In this document: positions 9,043 to 17,099 of the stretch, piece after piece
Layout: each line of letters begins with the position of its first letter
Numbering within the stretch: position 1 is the first letter of the stretch
Assembly (NCBI GenBank): GCA_016936135.1
Contig: JAFGPP010000005.1
Span: 1 to 33,678 of the forward strand
Origin: Thermoplasmatota archaeon
Lineage (GTDB): Archaea; Thermoplasmatota; E2; DHVEG-1
DNA length: 33,678 bases
Direction: 5' to 3'
Notes under the pieces: model-generated
Databases searched by the model: none
What the model saw: only the letters and a program-made list of their open reading frames with translations
What the model was told of the DNA's origin: nothing
Made by a program: the position numbers and the translations under genes

Positions 9043-10149
9043 ATGGCACAGCGATCACCGTTACATGAGATACACAAAGAGCTAGGCGCAAAATTTACAG
9101 AATTTGCAGGTTTTGAAATGCCTATACAATATTCATCAATTAAAGATGAACATTTAACAGTGAGAAAAAAGGTTGGTCTTTTTGATGTTTCTCACATGAG
9201 TAACTTATGGATTACTGCTCGTGATGCTGAAAAATTAATTAGTCTTACAACCGTAGAAGATGCATCAAGAATTGCTAATGGTATGAGCCAGTACACAGAG
9301 CTATTGAGGGAAGACGGTACAATAATTGACGACACAATTTTTATGCATCTTGAGGACAAATACATGATGATTCCAAATGCCGGAATGGCTTCTACAGTTA
9401 CTGGCTGGCTAAACGTAAAGGCTGAGGAACACGATCTATGCGCAAAGGCTGACAACGTTTCAAAGGACTATGTTATTCTTGCAATTCAGGGTCCGAAATC
9501 TGGAGATACCTTACAGAAGCTAACCGATGTCGACATTAAAACAGTGAAATTTTTTGGATGCATGTACATAAAAATTGCAAACACCGATTGCATTATTTCC
9601 CACACAGGATATACCGGAGAGCTAGGGTACGAGCTTCAAATTACACCTGCAAAAACCGCTAATCATGTATTTAAAAAGATACTTGATGCAGGAAAGGAAT
9701 TTGAAATAAAACCAATTGGTCTAGGGGCACGAGATACCCTAAGACTTGAAAAATGTTTCATACTTGCTGGCAATGAATTTGAGGGAGGAAAAACCCCCCT
9801 TGAAGCACTTTTAGGTTGGACGGTAAACTGGGACCATGAATTCATTGGTAAAAAAGCAATTTTAAAACAAAAGGAACAAGGAGATTTTAAACGTTTGACT
9901 TATTTGGAATGCATTGACAAGGGAATTCCACGACATAGCTGTAAGGTCGAAAAAGATGGAAAGGACGTTGGCGTTGTTAGTAGTGGGACTTTATCGCCCT
10001 GTTTAAGCAAAGGTATTGCAATGGCATATGTTCATCCTGACTTTCGTGAAAAGGATTCGATTCTTGATATAATAATAAGAAACAATCCTGTTAAAGCAAA
10101 AGTCGTGAAACCTCCCTTTGTAAAAAAGGATTGGGCTGAAAATAATTAA
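9043..10149 (+). CDS. gcvT: Glycine cleavage system T protein (aminomethyltransferase)
   Basis: GcvT transfers the methylene group from aminomethyl-lipoyl GcvH to a tetrahydrofolate-type carrier and releases ammonia. The 368-residue product matches the family in length and in motifs. The N-terminal LHEIHKELGAKFTEFAGFEMP and the VGLFDVSHMSN segment are present, as is the folate-site region DGTIIDDTIF. The hallmark HTGYTGELGYEL and GLGARDTLRLEKC segments follow, and the C-terminal barrel contains SSGTLSPCL. gcvH follows after 22 bp on the same strand, so they form an operon. The P and L proteins are not in the window. The carrier could be tetrahydrofolate or a methanopterin. Confidence 0.96.
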   Translation: MAQRSPLHEIHKELGAKFTEFAGFEMPIQYSSIKDEHLTVRKKVGLFDVSHMSNLWITARDAEKLISLTTVEDASRIANGMSQYTELLREDGTIIDDTIFMHLEDKYMMIPNAGMASTVTGWLNVKAEEHDLCAKADNVSKDYVILAIQGPKSGDTLQKLTDVDIKTVKFFGCMYIKIANTDCIISHTGYTGELGYELQITPAKTANHVFKKILDAGKEFEIKPIGLGARDTLRLEKCFILAGNEFEGGKTPLEALLGWTVNWDHEFIGKKAILKQKEQGDFKRLTYLECIDKGIPRHSCKVEKDGKDVGVVSSGTLSPCLSKGIAMAYVHPDFREKDSILDIIIRNNPVKAKVVKPPFVKKDWAENN

Positions 10150-10171
10150 AATGAGTTAAAGGTGATTAATC

Positions 10172-10552
10172 ATGGGAGAAGAGATTAGAGAGGGTTTAAA
10201 ATACACTGAAACCCACGAATGGTTGAAAGTTGAAGGAAATAAAGCCAAGGTAGGTATTACTGACCATGCACAGTCTGAACTTACCGACATTGTATTTGTG
10301 GAATTACCCGCCATAGGCAAGGAAATTAAGAAGGGAGAGGAACTTTGTATAGTTGAATCAGTGAAATCTGTTTCTGAGATATATGCACCTGTTAGCGGAA
10401 AAATACTAAAAGTAAATGAAAAACTTGAGGATGCACCGGAAACTGTAAATCAAGATCCCTACAATGACGGATGGTTAATTGAAATGGAAATAGCAGACAA
10501 GAAAGAACTGGACAAATTACTGGATGCAGAATCCTACCGTAAATGCATTTAA
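10172..10552 (+). CDS. gcvH: Glycine cleavage system H protein (lipoyl carrier)
   Basis: GcvH shuttles the aminomethyl intermediate among the P, T and L proteins on a lipoyl arm. The 126-residue protein has the expected YTETHEW N-terminus, GITDHAQ, the lipoyl-acceptor Lys65 in VESVKSVSEIYAP, and the NQDPYNDGWLIEM C-terminal signature. The ATG at 10172 is preceded by AGGTGA. It directly follows gcvT and is probably the last gene of that transcript, since a 252-bp gap with a separate RNA candidate follows. Confidence 0.96.
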   Translation: MGEEIREGLKYTETHEWLKVEGNKAKVGITDHAQSELTDIVFVELPAIGKEIKKGEELCIVESVKSVSEIYAPVSGKILKVNEKLEDAPETVNQDPYNDGWLIEMEIADKKELDKLLDAESYRKCI

Positions 10553-10642
10553 TTAACAAATCAAATATTGATGAGCCGTTGCTCCTAATAATAGATTATT
10601 TTTAACCAATGAACGTCATTATTTTTATTTATCGAAACTTAC

Positions 10643-10649
10643 TTATATT
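10643..10649 (+). promoter_or_regulatory. TATA-like box of the GC-rich RNA candidate
   Basis: TTATATT lies about 25 bp before the first base of the GGCGGAG hairpin arm, the spacing expected between an archaeal TATA box and its transcription start. It is distinct from the thrS TATA-like box at 10766. Confidence 0.35.
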
Positions 10650-10669
10650 GAAAAGTTTATTCTAAATTA

Positions 10670-10745
10670 GGCGGAGAGATGGGATTGCAAGTACGTTCGA
10701 CTAAATTTTTTTGTGACGGTGTTTAACACCTCCGCCGCCTCCCCC
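10670..10745 (+). ncRNA. Candidate structured small RNA between gcvH and thrS
   Basis: GGCGGAG (10670-10676) pairs perfectly with CTCCGCC (10730-10736). An inner perfect inverted repeat, GGTGTT (10718-10723) with AACACC (10725-10730), shares one base with the outer stem. A C-rich tail, GCCTCCCCC, follows. By hand count the 76 bases are about 53% G+C, against clearly AT-rich flanks, which is the classic signature of structured RNA genes in AT-rich archaea. A TATA-like box sits about 25 bp upstream. No open frame spans it. I could not fold it as a tRNA, an H/ACA or a C/D guide. It might instead be a regulatory leader of thrS, but thrS has its own TATA-like box downstream of it. Confidence 0.4.
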
Positions 10746-10765
10746 AATAGACTGATAACATTATC

Positions 10766-10773
10766 TTTAAAAA
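10766..10773 (+). promoter_or_regulatory. TATA-like box of thrS
   Basis: TTTAAAAA predicts a transcription start near 10796, about 9 bases before the thrS ATG. That would be a nearly leaderless mRNA; GGGAG at 10790-10794 would then fall at or just before the transcript end. Confidence 0.4.
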
Positions 10774-10804
10774 CGGCTAATTTGTTTACGGGAGTCGAGT
10801 CTAT

Positions 10805-12679
10805 ATGAAGTTGTTATTAATCCATAGTGATTTCATTGAATATGAGGTTAAAGACAAGGCAATTAAGCAACCTGAAGAAACTACTATTAAAAAGGGTAGG
10901 CTTGATGAGGCGCTAACTGCTTTCACTGCTGTTGAAAAAATAGATGAAAAATCTCCTAGTCAATCGGTCAAACAAACAGCCGATGAAATTATTAAAACTG
11001 CCGAGCAACTAAAAGTTAAAAACATAATGCTTTACCCATATGCTCATTTATCTAGTAATCTGGCAAGTCCAAAAAAGGCACAAGAAATATTAATTGAAAT
11101 CGAGTATGAATTAAAGCAAAACAATTACAATGTAAAACGCTCACCATTTGGTTGGTACAAATCTTTTAAAATATCCTGTAAGGGTCATCCTCTCTCAGAG
11201 CTTTCGCGTGAAATTGTTCCTGTTGATGAAGAATCGGAATCATTGAAAAAGGAAAGAAAACTTAGTTCTTATTGGAATATTTTAACAGAGGATGGGCAGT
11301 TATTAGATATCGGTAAATTTAACTTTGAAGGGCATGAAAATTTAAGGAAATTTTCCTTTTATGAAAAAGAAAAATCAAGAGCGGTCAAGCAGGAACCAGC
11401 CCACGTTAAGTTAATGCAAAAATTGGAAATAGCAGATTATGAACCTGCCTCCGATGGAGGCAACATGAGATTTTATCCGAAAGGCAGGTTTATAAAAAAA
11501 TTAATTGAGGAATATGTAACCAAAAGAGTGGTTGAATACGGTGGACTAGAAGTAGAAACTCCAATAATGTATGATATGGATCATCCAACACTATCAAAGT
11601 ATTTACAAAGATTTCCTGCACGGCAATATCAAGTGGAAAGCGATAAGAGAAATTTTTTCCTCAGATTTGCAGCATGTTTTGGGCAGTTTTTAATGGCCCA
11701 TGACGCAACTATTAGCTATAAAAATTTACCTCTTAAAATCTATGAATTAACAAGGTATTCTTTTAGAAGAGAACAATCAGGTGAACTCACTGGGCTAAGA
11801 AGACTAAGAGCTTTTACAATGCCTGATGTTCACGCAATGGTTTCAGATTTAGAGATGGCTATGAGTGAGTTTAAAGTAAGATTTGATTTATGTCTGAGTG
11901 TTTTAAATGACATAGGAATCGAAAATGATGATATAGAGATGGCCCTTAGAACTACTAGGGATTTTTATGAAAAAAACAAGAATTTCTTAATAGACTTAGT
12001 TAAAAAATTTAAAAAACCCATTTTAATAGAGATGTGGGATGAGAGAATTTTTTATTTTATATTGAAATTTGAATTCAACTTTGTTGATATGTCAGATAAG
12101 GCATCAGCCTTAAGCACAGATCAAATTGATATTGAAAATGGAGAAAGATACGATATAAAATTCACAGATAAAAATGGAACCCAGAATCATCCTTTGATTC
12201 TTCATTGCAGTCCATCGGGTGCAATAGAAAGGGTAATTTATGCATTACTTGAAAAAGAAGCTATGAAAATGAACAAAGGTCAAAAGCCAATGCTTCCTTT
12301 ATGGCTTTCACCAACACATATCCGTTTCATACCAGTTGACAATAAGTTTATAAAAGATTGTGAAGAATATGTTAATGTTTTAAAGAATATCTCAGAGTTG
12401 TATCATATTCGATCCGATATTGATGACCGCGAGGAAAGCGTAAGCCGTAAAATTAGAGATGCGGAAAAGGAATGGATTCCTGTAATCATTGTTATTGGTG
12501 AAAAAGAAAAAACAGGTAAGAAATTTACCCCTAGATTTAGAGCGGTAAGCATCGGTGACAGCAATAAATCCTATTCAATAAATGAGTTATTTGAACTGAT
12601 AAAGTCTCAGATCAAAGGTTTTCCTCAAGCAACATCGCCTTTGCCAACTTATTTATCTAAAAGACCGAAATTCAAATAA
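10805..12679 (+). CDS. thrS: Threonyl-tRNA synthetase, archaeal type
   Basis: ThrRS charges tRNA-Thr with threonine. The 624-residue protein begins with the archaeal D-aminoacyl-tRNA deacylase-like editing domain (MKLLLIHSDFIEYEV, to about residue 140), which removes mischarged serine, rather than the bacterial TGS/editing domains. The class II core follows. Motif 1 lies around GRFIKKLIEEYV. The zinc site is formed by Cys291 (FAACFGQF), a His in FTMPDVHAMV and a His in LILHCSPSGAIER. The anticodon-binding domain occupies the last 100 residues or so, with the R-DIDDREESVSRKIRDAE region. Length and domain order are complete. purP follows after 9 bp. Confidence 0.97.
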   Translation: MKLLLIHSDFIEYEVKDKAIKQPEETTIKKGRLDEALTAFTAVEKIDEKSPSQSVKQTADEIIKTAEQLKVKNIMLYPYAHLSSNLASPKKAQEILIEIEYELKQNNYNVKRSPFGWYKSFKISCKGHPLSELSREIVPVDEESESLKKERKLSSYWNILTEDGQLLDIGKFNFEGHENLRKFSFYEKEKSRAVKQEPAHVKLMQKLEIADYEPASDGGNMRFYPKGRFIKKLIEEYVTKRVVEYGGLEVETPIMYDMDHPTLSKYLQRFPARQYQVESDKRNFFLRFAACFGQFLMAHDATISYKNLPLKIYELTRYSFRREQSGELTGLRRLRAFTMPDVHAMVSDLEMAMSEFKVRFDLCLSVLNDIGIENDDIEMALRTTRDFYEKNKNFLIDLVKKFKKPILIEMWDERIFYFILKFEFNFVDMSDKASALSTDQIDIENGERYDIKFTDKNGTQNHPLILHCSPSGAIERVIYALLEKEAMKMNKGQKPMLPLWLSPTHIRFIPVDNKFIKDCEEYVNVLKNISELYHIRSDIDDREESVSRKIRDAEKEWIPVIIVIGEKEKTGKKFTPRFRAVSIGDSNKSYSINELFELIKSQIKGFPQATSPLPTYLSKRPKFK

Positions 12680-12688
12680 AATAATTGC

Positions 12689-13837
12689 ATGGCAGGTAGC
12701 ATTAATATGATTAATAGAGGAAAAATCCAGGAAATGGCTGATTCATACGATAAAAAAAATATAACTATTGGTGTTCTCGGTGGGCATTCTGCTCTTGATG
12801 TCTGCAGGGGAGCAAAAAAATTGGGATTTCATACACTTGCTGTTTGCCAGAAAGGAAGAGAGAAAACTTATACTAAGTATTACAAGAAGCGCAAAGATGG
12901 AAGGGGATGTATTGACGAAACAATAGTACTCGACAAATTTTCTGATATAATTAGAAGTGATGTCCAGAAATTGCTGCGCGAAAAAAATACGATCTTTATT
13001 CACAACAGATATTTTTGGGTATATTTCAATTTTGCAGATATAGAAAATAATTTTCTTGTACCAATTTTTGGAACTCGTGGAATGCTAAAACTGGAAGAAA
13101 GAGATGTGCCAAAGAATCAGTATTATTTATTGGAAAAGGCTGGCATCAGATTTCCAAAAATTTTCAAATCACCTAAAGACATAGATCGTCTAGTAATTAT
13201 CAAGGTTAACGAGGCAATAAGAGGATACGAAAGAGCTTTTTTTTACGCATCTAACTATCAAGATTACCAAAAAAAGGCAAAAAATCTTCTCGATATCAAA
13301 ATGATAACAAAGGATTCCTTGGAAAAAGCCGTAATAGAAGAGTACGTAATCGGTGCACAGATAAATTTCAACTATTTTTATTCTGTAATTAACGACGAAC
13401 TAGAGATAATGGGTACAGATACAAGACGACAAACAAACCTTGACGGATTAATTCGTCTTCCCGCAACTGAACAATTAGAAGTGTTAAGATACCTGCGTCC
13501 AAAAATAATCGAGACAGGACATATTGCAGCAACTACGAAGGAATCAATTATCGAAAAAATCTTTGATTTAGGGGAAAAATTTGTGAAAACAACAAAGAAA
13601 GAGTGCCCTCCAGGAATTATTGGCCCGTTTGCTTTACAAGGTGCAATTGCTGCTGATAAAGGTAAGGAAGAGATGATAGTCTTTGATGTTTCAATGAGAA
13701 TTCCTGGCAGCCCTCTTACTCGTTTTACTCCTCATTCAGGTTATTTGTACGGAGATTCCATCAGCTACGGTGATCGAATTGCCATGGAAATAGAACAGGC
13801 AATAGAAGAAAACAAACTAAAAGATATTGTTACTTAA
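12689..13837 (+). CDS. purP: Formate-dependent FAICAR synthetase (PurP)
   Basis: PurP makes FAICAR from AICAR, formate and ATP, replacing the folate-dependent PurH transformylase in archaeal purine synthesis. The 382-residue protein shows the PurP two-part architecture, an N-terminal DUF1246-like region (IGVLGGHSALDVCRGAKKLG) followed by an ATP-grasp C-terminal half. Recognisable stretches are FGTRGMLKLEERD, EEYVIGAQINFNYFYS, GTDTRRQTNLDG, GIIGPFALQGA and DVSMRIPGSPL. The length is typical (about 360). The ATG at 12689 lies 9 bp after thrS; an in-frame ATG at 12707 or 12734 is also possible. Its end overlaps the convergent folate gene by 4 bp. Confidence 0.93.
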   Translation: MAGSINMINRGKIQEMADSYDKKNITIGVLGGHSALDVCRGAKKLGFHTLAVCQKGREKTYTKYYKKRKDGRGCIDETIVLDKFSDIIRSDVQKLLREKNTIFIHNRYFWVYFNFADIENNFLVPIFGTRGMLKLEERDVPKNQYYLLEKAGIRFPKIFKSPKDIDRLVIIKVNEAIRGYERAFFYASNYQDYQKKAKNLLDIKMITKDSLEKAVIEEYVIGAQINFNYFYSVINDELEIMGTDTRRQTNLDGLIRLPATEQLEVLRYLRPKIIETGHIAATTKESIIEKIFDLGEKFVKTTKKECPPGIIGPFALQGAIAADKGKEEMIVFDVSMRIPGSPLTRFTPHSGYLYGDSISYGDRIAMEIEQAIEENKLKDIVT

Positions 13838-14400
13838 ATTTTGCACTTAAATGATTTTTTTTCAGTTATTACCATATCTAGCCTGACATCATGTGGGTCT
13901 GCGGGAATGTACTCAACTATTTGACAATGAAATCCCAATCCTATCTTGAAACAGTTATTTGTAATACTAAGCAATCTATCGTAGTAACCCATACCATGAC
14001 CAATGCGATTGCCACGGGCGTCAAATCCAATACCTGGAACAATTATCAGTTCAATTTCCTCTAATGGAAATTTTTTTAATTTATTTTGCTTAGGTTCCAA
14101 AATATTATACGAGCCTATCTCTAGATCATTCCAGTTTTCAAGTTTAATAGGTATTATCCTATGCTCATTTTTTTTTACAAACGGAACGCAAACAATTTTC
14201 CCACAATCTATACTCTCCTTTATCATTTCATGCGTTCTAACTTCGTTATCATAAGAAATATAAAAAAGGATTTTTTGTGATCTAATAAATTCAGATGTGG
14301 CGAAGAGTTTTTCTTTAATTATTAGACTTTTTTTTTCCACTAGAGATGATGACAAATTTTTCCTCGAGATTTTAAGTTCATTTCTTATGTTTTCCTTCAT
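13834..14400 (-). CDS. 5-formyltetrahydrofolate cyclo-ligase
   Basis: The enzyme converts 5-formyltetrahydrofolate to 5,10-methenyltetrahydrofolate with ATP. The product is 188 residues from the ATG at 14400. The family marks are an N-terminal basic helix (RNELKISRKNLSS), a central VPFVKKNEHRI, the ELIIVPGIGFDARGNRIGHGMGYYDR signature (read as two adjacent parts: LIIVPGIGFD and GNRIGHGMGYYDR), and C-terminal IPADPHDVRLDMVITE. The frame is open for 38 more codons upstream, but that extension is unlike the family. A TATA box at 14422-14430 about 26 bp upstream makes 14400 the likely leaderless start. Together with gcvT this suggests that the organism uses folate-type C1 carriers. Confidence 0.92.
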   Translation of the reverse strand: MKENIRNELKISRKNLSSSLVEKKSLIIKEKLFATSEFIRSQKILFYISYDNEVRTHEMIKESIDCGKIVCVPFVKKNEHRIIPIKLENWNDLEIGSYNILEPKQNKLKKFPLEEIELIIVPGIGFDARGNRIGHGMGYYDRLLSITNNCFKIGLGFHCQIVEYIPADPHDVRLDMVITEKKSFKCKI

Positions 14401-14421
14401 TGATATCTGTGAATATAATCG

Positions 14422-14430
14422 ATTTATAAA
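14422..14430 (-). promoter_or_regulatory. TATA box of the folate cyclo-ligase gene
   Basis: On the minus strand the sequence reads TTTATAAAT, centred 26 bp before the ATG at 14400. This predicts transcription from the start codon itself, a leaderless mRNA. Confidence 0.5.
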
Positions 14431-14491
14431 GTTAATTCTGCTTTTTTGCGAAATTTTTACCGCAAGCATAAAAAACATTAAGAGATTATGG

Positions 14492-14499
14492 TATTTTAT
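14492..14499 (+). promoter_or_regulatory. TATA-like box of the mevalonate operon
   Basis: TATTTTAT predicts transcription from about 14520, roughly 15 bases before the chosen mevalonate kinase ATG at 14536. An alternative AT-rich element at 14467-14475 would start about 24 bp earlier. Confidence 0.35.
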
Positions 14500-14535
14500 C
14501 AGAATATTACTCATGTAGTAGTCTATGTGGTAGAA

Positions 14536-15486
14536 ATGACCGGCGAGGGCATAGGTTTTGGAAAAGCAATTTTATTTAATGAACATTTTGTCGTTTATGG
14601 GGTACCAGCAATCGTATCTGCTATTGGACAGTACACCCTTGCAAGGGTAAATCCATCTTCAAGCTCGGACATTATCTTAAAAGATAATAGAGATGCAACA
14701 CCCAGCTATAAAGAAGATAAGTCTGAACAGCAGAAAGATTCTCTCAACCGTATTTTAGCAAAAATGGGTATTGATAGAAATAACGCAGAAATTGAAATTG
14801 AATTAGGGGGAAACCTCTATGCTGCAAGTGGAATTGGTGCCAGTGCTGCTTCATGCGTTGCAATTGCACGGGCACTTTCTCAGCATTACGGTTTGAATCT
14901 AACGGATGAGGAAATCAATGATATTGCATATGAGGGGGAAAAGGGCTATCATGGTACGCCATCTGGAATAGACAACACAGCTTCAACATATGGCGGTTTA
15001 ATTTGGTTTCAAAAAAACGATACCAACGTGATGAACAAAATCCGATTATCTACTCCAGTGGAAATTGTTATGGGCAACACGGGAAAAGTTGCAAATACCA
15101 CTGCGGCCGTTGCAGGTGTAAGGGAAAGAAGGGAGAAGAACCCGGAAAAATATCAAAAGATATTTGATAGGGCCGAAAACATTGCATATTTAGCAAAACG
15201 TTCACTTGAAGAAGAAAATTTCAGAGAAATTGGAAAACTGATGAATGAGAATCATAAATTATTACAACAGATTGAAGTTTCTTCTAGAGAACTCGACTTT
15301 TTAGTTAATATTGCCAGAGAATCTGGCGCTTACGGTGCAAAACTAACCGGGGGAGGCCTTGGAGGAAACATGCTTGCATTAACTCCTGGAAAAGATTTGC
15401 AGGAAGAAGTCGCTAATGCTATCGAGAAAGAAGGATTCAAGGTTTTAAAAACAAAAATTGGAGTTGTTAGAGAAGGGATAATATAA
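14536..15486 (+). CDS. mvk: Mevalonate kinase
   Basis: Mevalonate kinase (GHMP superfamily) makes mevalonate 5-phosphate, the first step carried by this operon. The 316-residue protein has an N-terminal GFGKAILFNEHFVVYGVPAI signature, the ATP-loop AASGIGASAAS at residues 96-106, the HGTPSGIDNT region, and the C-terminal GGGLGGN loop near residues 272-278. The frame is open 16 codons further upstream (to 14488), but that stretch is unlike the family and lies close to the TATA element, so the ATG at 14536 is preferred. The next gene begins 1 bp after the stop codon. Confidence 0.93.
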   Translation: MTGEGIGFGKAILFNEHFVVYGVPAIVSAIGQYTLARVNPSSSSDIILKDNRDATPSYKEDKSEQQKDSLNRILAKMGIDRNNAEIEIELGGNLYAASGIGASAASCVAIARALSQHYGLNLTDEEINDIAYEGEKGYHGTPSGIDNTASTYGGLIWFQKNDTNVMNKIRLSTPVEIVMGNTGKVANTTAAVAGVRERREKNPEKYQKIFDRAENIAYLAKRSLEEENFREIGKLMNENHKLLQQIEVSSRELDFLVNIARESGAYGAKLTGGGLGGNMLALTPGKDLQEEVANAIEKEGFKVLKTKIGVVREGII

Positions 15487-15487
15487 T

Positions 15488-16798
15488 ATGAATTTAAGAA
15501 AATTCCTTTCTTCTCTAGAGAAAGAAGATAAACTAACTAGGATAAAAAAGGAAGTTTCCGTCCAATATGAGATTGCAAATATTATTTATTCAATGGATGA
15601 AAAACCTGTAATTTTTGAAAATGTTAAAGGATATGACTTTCCACTTTTTGCAGGCATTACATCAGATCGTGACATTATTTCAAAGGGCCTGGGAACTACA
15701 AAAGATAAGCTTTTATTTAAACTGGTAGATTCGCTTCTTAATCCTTTAAAGCCAAAAATACTAGATTCTGGGCCATGCCAAGAGGTTATCTTGCATAATC
15801 CAGATATTAGTAAACTTCCTTTACTACATCATCTAAAGGGAGATGGGGGTAGGTACGCTACCGCAACGGTTGCAACTATTAAAGACCCTGAAACCGGAAG
15901 AAATGTTTCTTATCATCGCTTAATGGAGATTGGAAAAAATCGTTTTACTGCCAGACTGATAAAAAATCGTCAGACCAGAACAACATATGATAAGTTAAAA
16001 GGCGATCTTGAAATGGCCGTTTGTATTGGAAATTCCGTCCCGGTAATGATTGCGGCGTCTCTTGGTCCCCCGCCAGGGGTTGATGAATTCTCCATTGCTA
16101 ATGCGCTGTATCAAACTCCACTCGTAAAATGTGTTACGAAAGATTTAGAGGTCCCTGCAGAATCCGAGATAGTTTTAGAAGGACGATTGACAAAGGATTT
16201 GGACCGTGAGGGTCCATTTGTAGATTTAACTGAAACCCGTGATTTTGAAAGGCAAGAGCCAGTCTTTGTAGTTGATTGCATTACCCATCGGAAAGATGCT
16301 ATGTATCAAGCTTTAATCCCCGGAAGATTTGAACACAAGATACTAATGGGAATGCCAAAGGAACCGACAATTTATGATGAAGTAAGTAAGGAAGTAGATT
16401 GCAAAAACGTCCTCGTTACAATGGGCGGCGGTTCCTGGCTTCATGGAGTTGTACAAATCGGTAAAAAACATCCGGATGATGGAAAAAAATCAATTGAAGC
16501 TGCTTTTAGAGGGCATAAAAGTATGAAGCATGTTGTCATAGTTGACGAAGATGTTGATATTTTTAACCCCAATGCAATAGAATGGTCAATTGCCACTCGG
16601 TTCCAGGGACACAAGGATCTAGTAATAAAACCCGATATGCCTGGAAGTTCGCTTGATCCTTCAGGAAAGCACGAGTCCGGAAAAAAAACTCTTACCACAA
16701 AAGTCGGATTTGATGCAACAATACCTTCAGATGTTGACAAGAGCAAGTATGAATTAGTGAAGTATCAGAAAGTTGATGTAAATGATTACCTCAGGTGA
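15488..16798 (+). CDS. UbiD-family decarboxylase, probable trans-anhydromevalonate 5-phosphate decarboxylase
   Basis: In the archaeal mevalonate pathway a UbiD-family, prenyl-FMN-dependent enzyme decarboxylates trans-anhydromevalonate 5-phosphate to isopentenyl phosphate. The 436-residue protein carries UbiD family features: LHHLKGDGGRYATAT, NVSYHRLMEIGKNRF, GNSVPVMIAASLGPPPGVDEF, the acidic EIVLEGRL and DREGPFVDLTE segments with the conserved glutamates, and a C-terminal ATRFQGHKDL. The family call is firm. The substrate call rests on its place between mevalonate kinase and phosphomevalonate dehydratase. It overlaps the next gene by 17 bp, which suggests translational coupling. Confidence 0.9.
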   Translation: MNLRKFLSSLEKEDKLTRIKKEVSVQYEIANIIYSMDEKPVIFENVKGYDFPLFAGITSDRDIISKGLGTTKDKLLFKLVDSLLNPLKPKILDSGPCQEVILHNPDISKLPLLHHLKGDGGRYATATVATIKDPETGRNVSYHRLMEIGKNRFTARLIKNRQTRTTYDKLKGDLEMAVCIGNSVPVMIAASLGPPPGVDEFSIANALYQTPLVKCVTKDLEVPAESEIVLEGRLTKDLDREGPFVDLTETRDFERQEPVFVVDCITHRKDAMYQALIPGRFEHKILMGMPKEPTIYDEVSKEVDCKNVLVTMGGGSWLHGVVQIGKKHPDDGKKSIEAAFRGHKSMKHVVIVDEDVDIFNPNAIEWSIATRFQGHKDLVIKPDMPGSSLDPSGKHESGKKTLTTKVGFDATIPSDVDKSKYELVKYQKVDVNDYLR

Positions 16799-17099
16799 GG
16801 GAAAACACAAGATTTGGTTAGAACGCTTTGAAATTGGTCAAGACACAGTTTATATTCTGGGGGGAGGAGAAAAACCCCATATCGGTGGAGCTGTAATATG
16901 TGAACCTGGAAAAAATCCCCAAACGATTTCACTAAAGAACCATCATGATTATGAAGTTTTAGAGCTAGTCGCAAAATCAGCATGTAAAAAATTTAAAAAA
17001 ACAGTTGTTGCTGTTGGGGGTATTCACATTGATAATGCTTCAAAAAAAGACATTGAAATTATTCTTAAAAATTGTAAGGAGTTGGTATCTTGTATTTAA
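16782..17099 (+). CDS. Small protein resembling prenyl-FMN chaperone LpdD
   Basis: This is a 105-residue protein with no transmembrane segment. Its middle GGGEKPHIGGAVI and C-terminal VAVGGIHIDNASKKDIEIIL resemble, from memory, the LpdD-like prenylated-flavin chaperone domain linked to UbiD decarboxylases, with HIGA-type and GIH-type motifs. It starts inside the 3' end of the UbiD-like gene (17-bp overlap) and overlaps the AcnX large-subunit start by 10 bp, so translation of the three is likely coupled. An inferred job is to load or protect prenyl-FMN in the adjacent decarboxylase. The family assignment needs a profile search; a structural subunit of the decarboxylase is the main alternative. 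Confidence 0.65.
   Translation: MITSGEGKHKIWLERFEIGQDTVYILGGGEKPHIGGAVICEPGKNPQTISLKNHHDYEVLELVAKSACKKFKKTVVAVGGIHIDNASKKDIEIILKNCKELVSCI

Noticed and set aside
10670-10736. tRNA gene suggested by the 7-bp GGCGGAG/CTCCGCC stem and a TTCGA string
   Set aside because: The span is too short, and no D arm, anticodon arm or T arm can be placed in the right order on either strand.
10567-10754. C/D box guide RNA suggested by TTGATGA near 10567 and CTGA near 10751
   Set aside because: The boxes are about 180 bases apart, far longer than archaeal C/D guides, and the first base of the C box does not fit.
14401-14514. N-terminal extension of the folate cyclo-ligase to 14514
   Set aside because: The added residues are unlike the family and would start upstream of the TATA box at 14422-14430.
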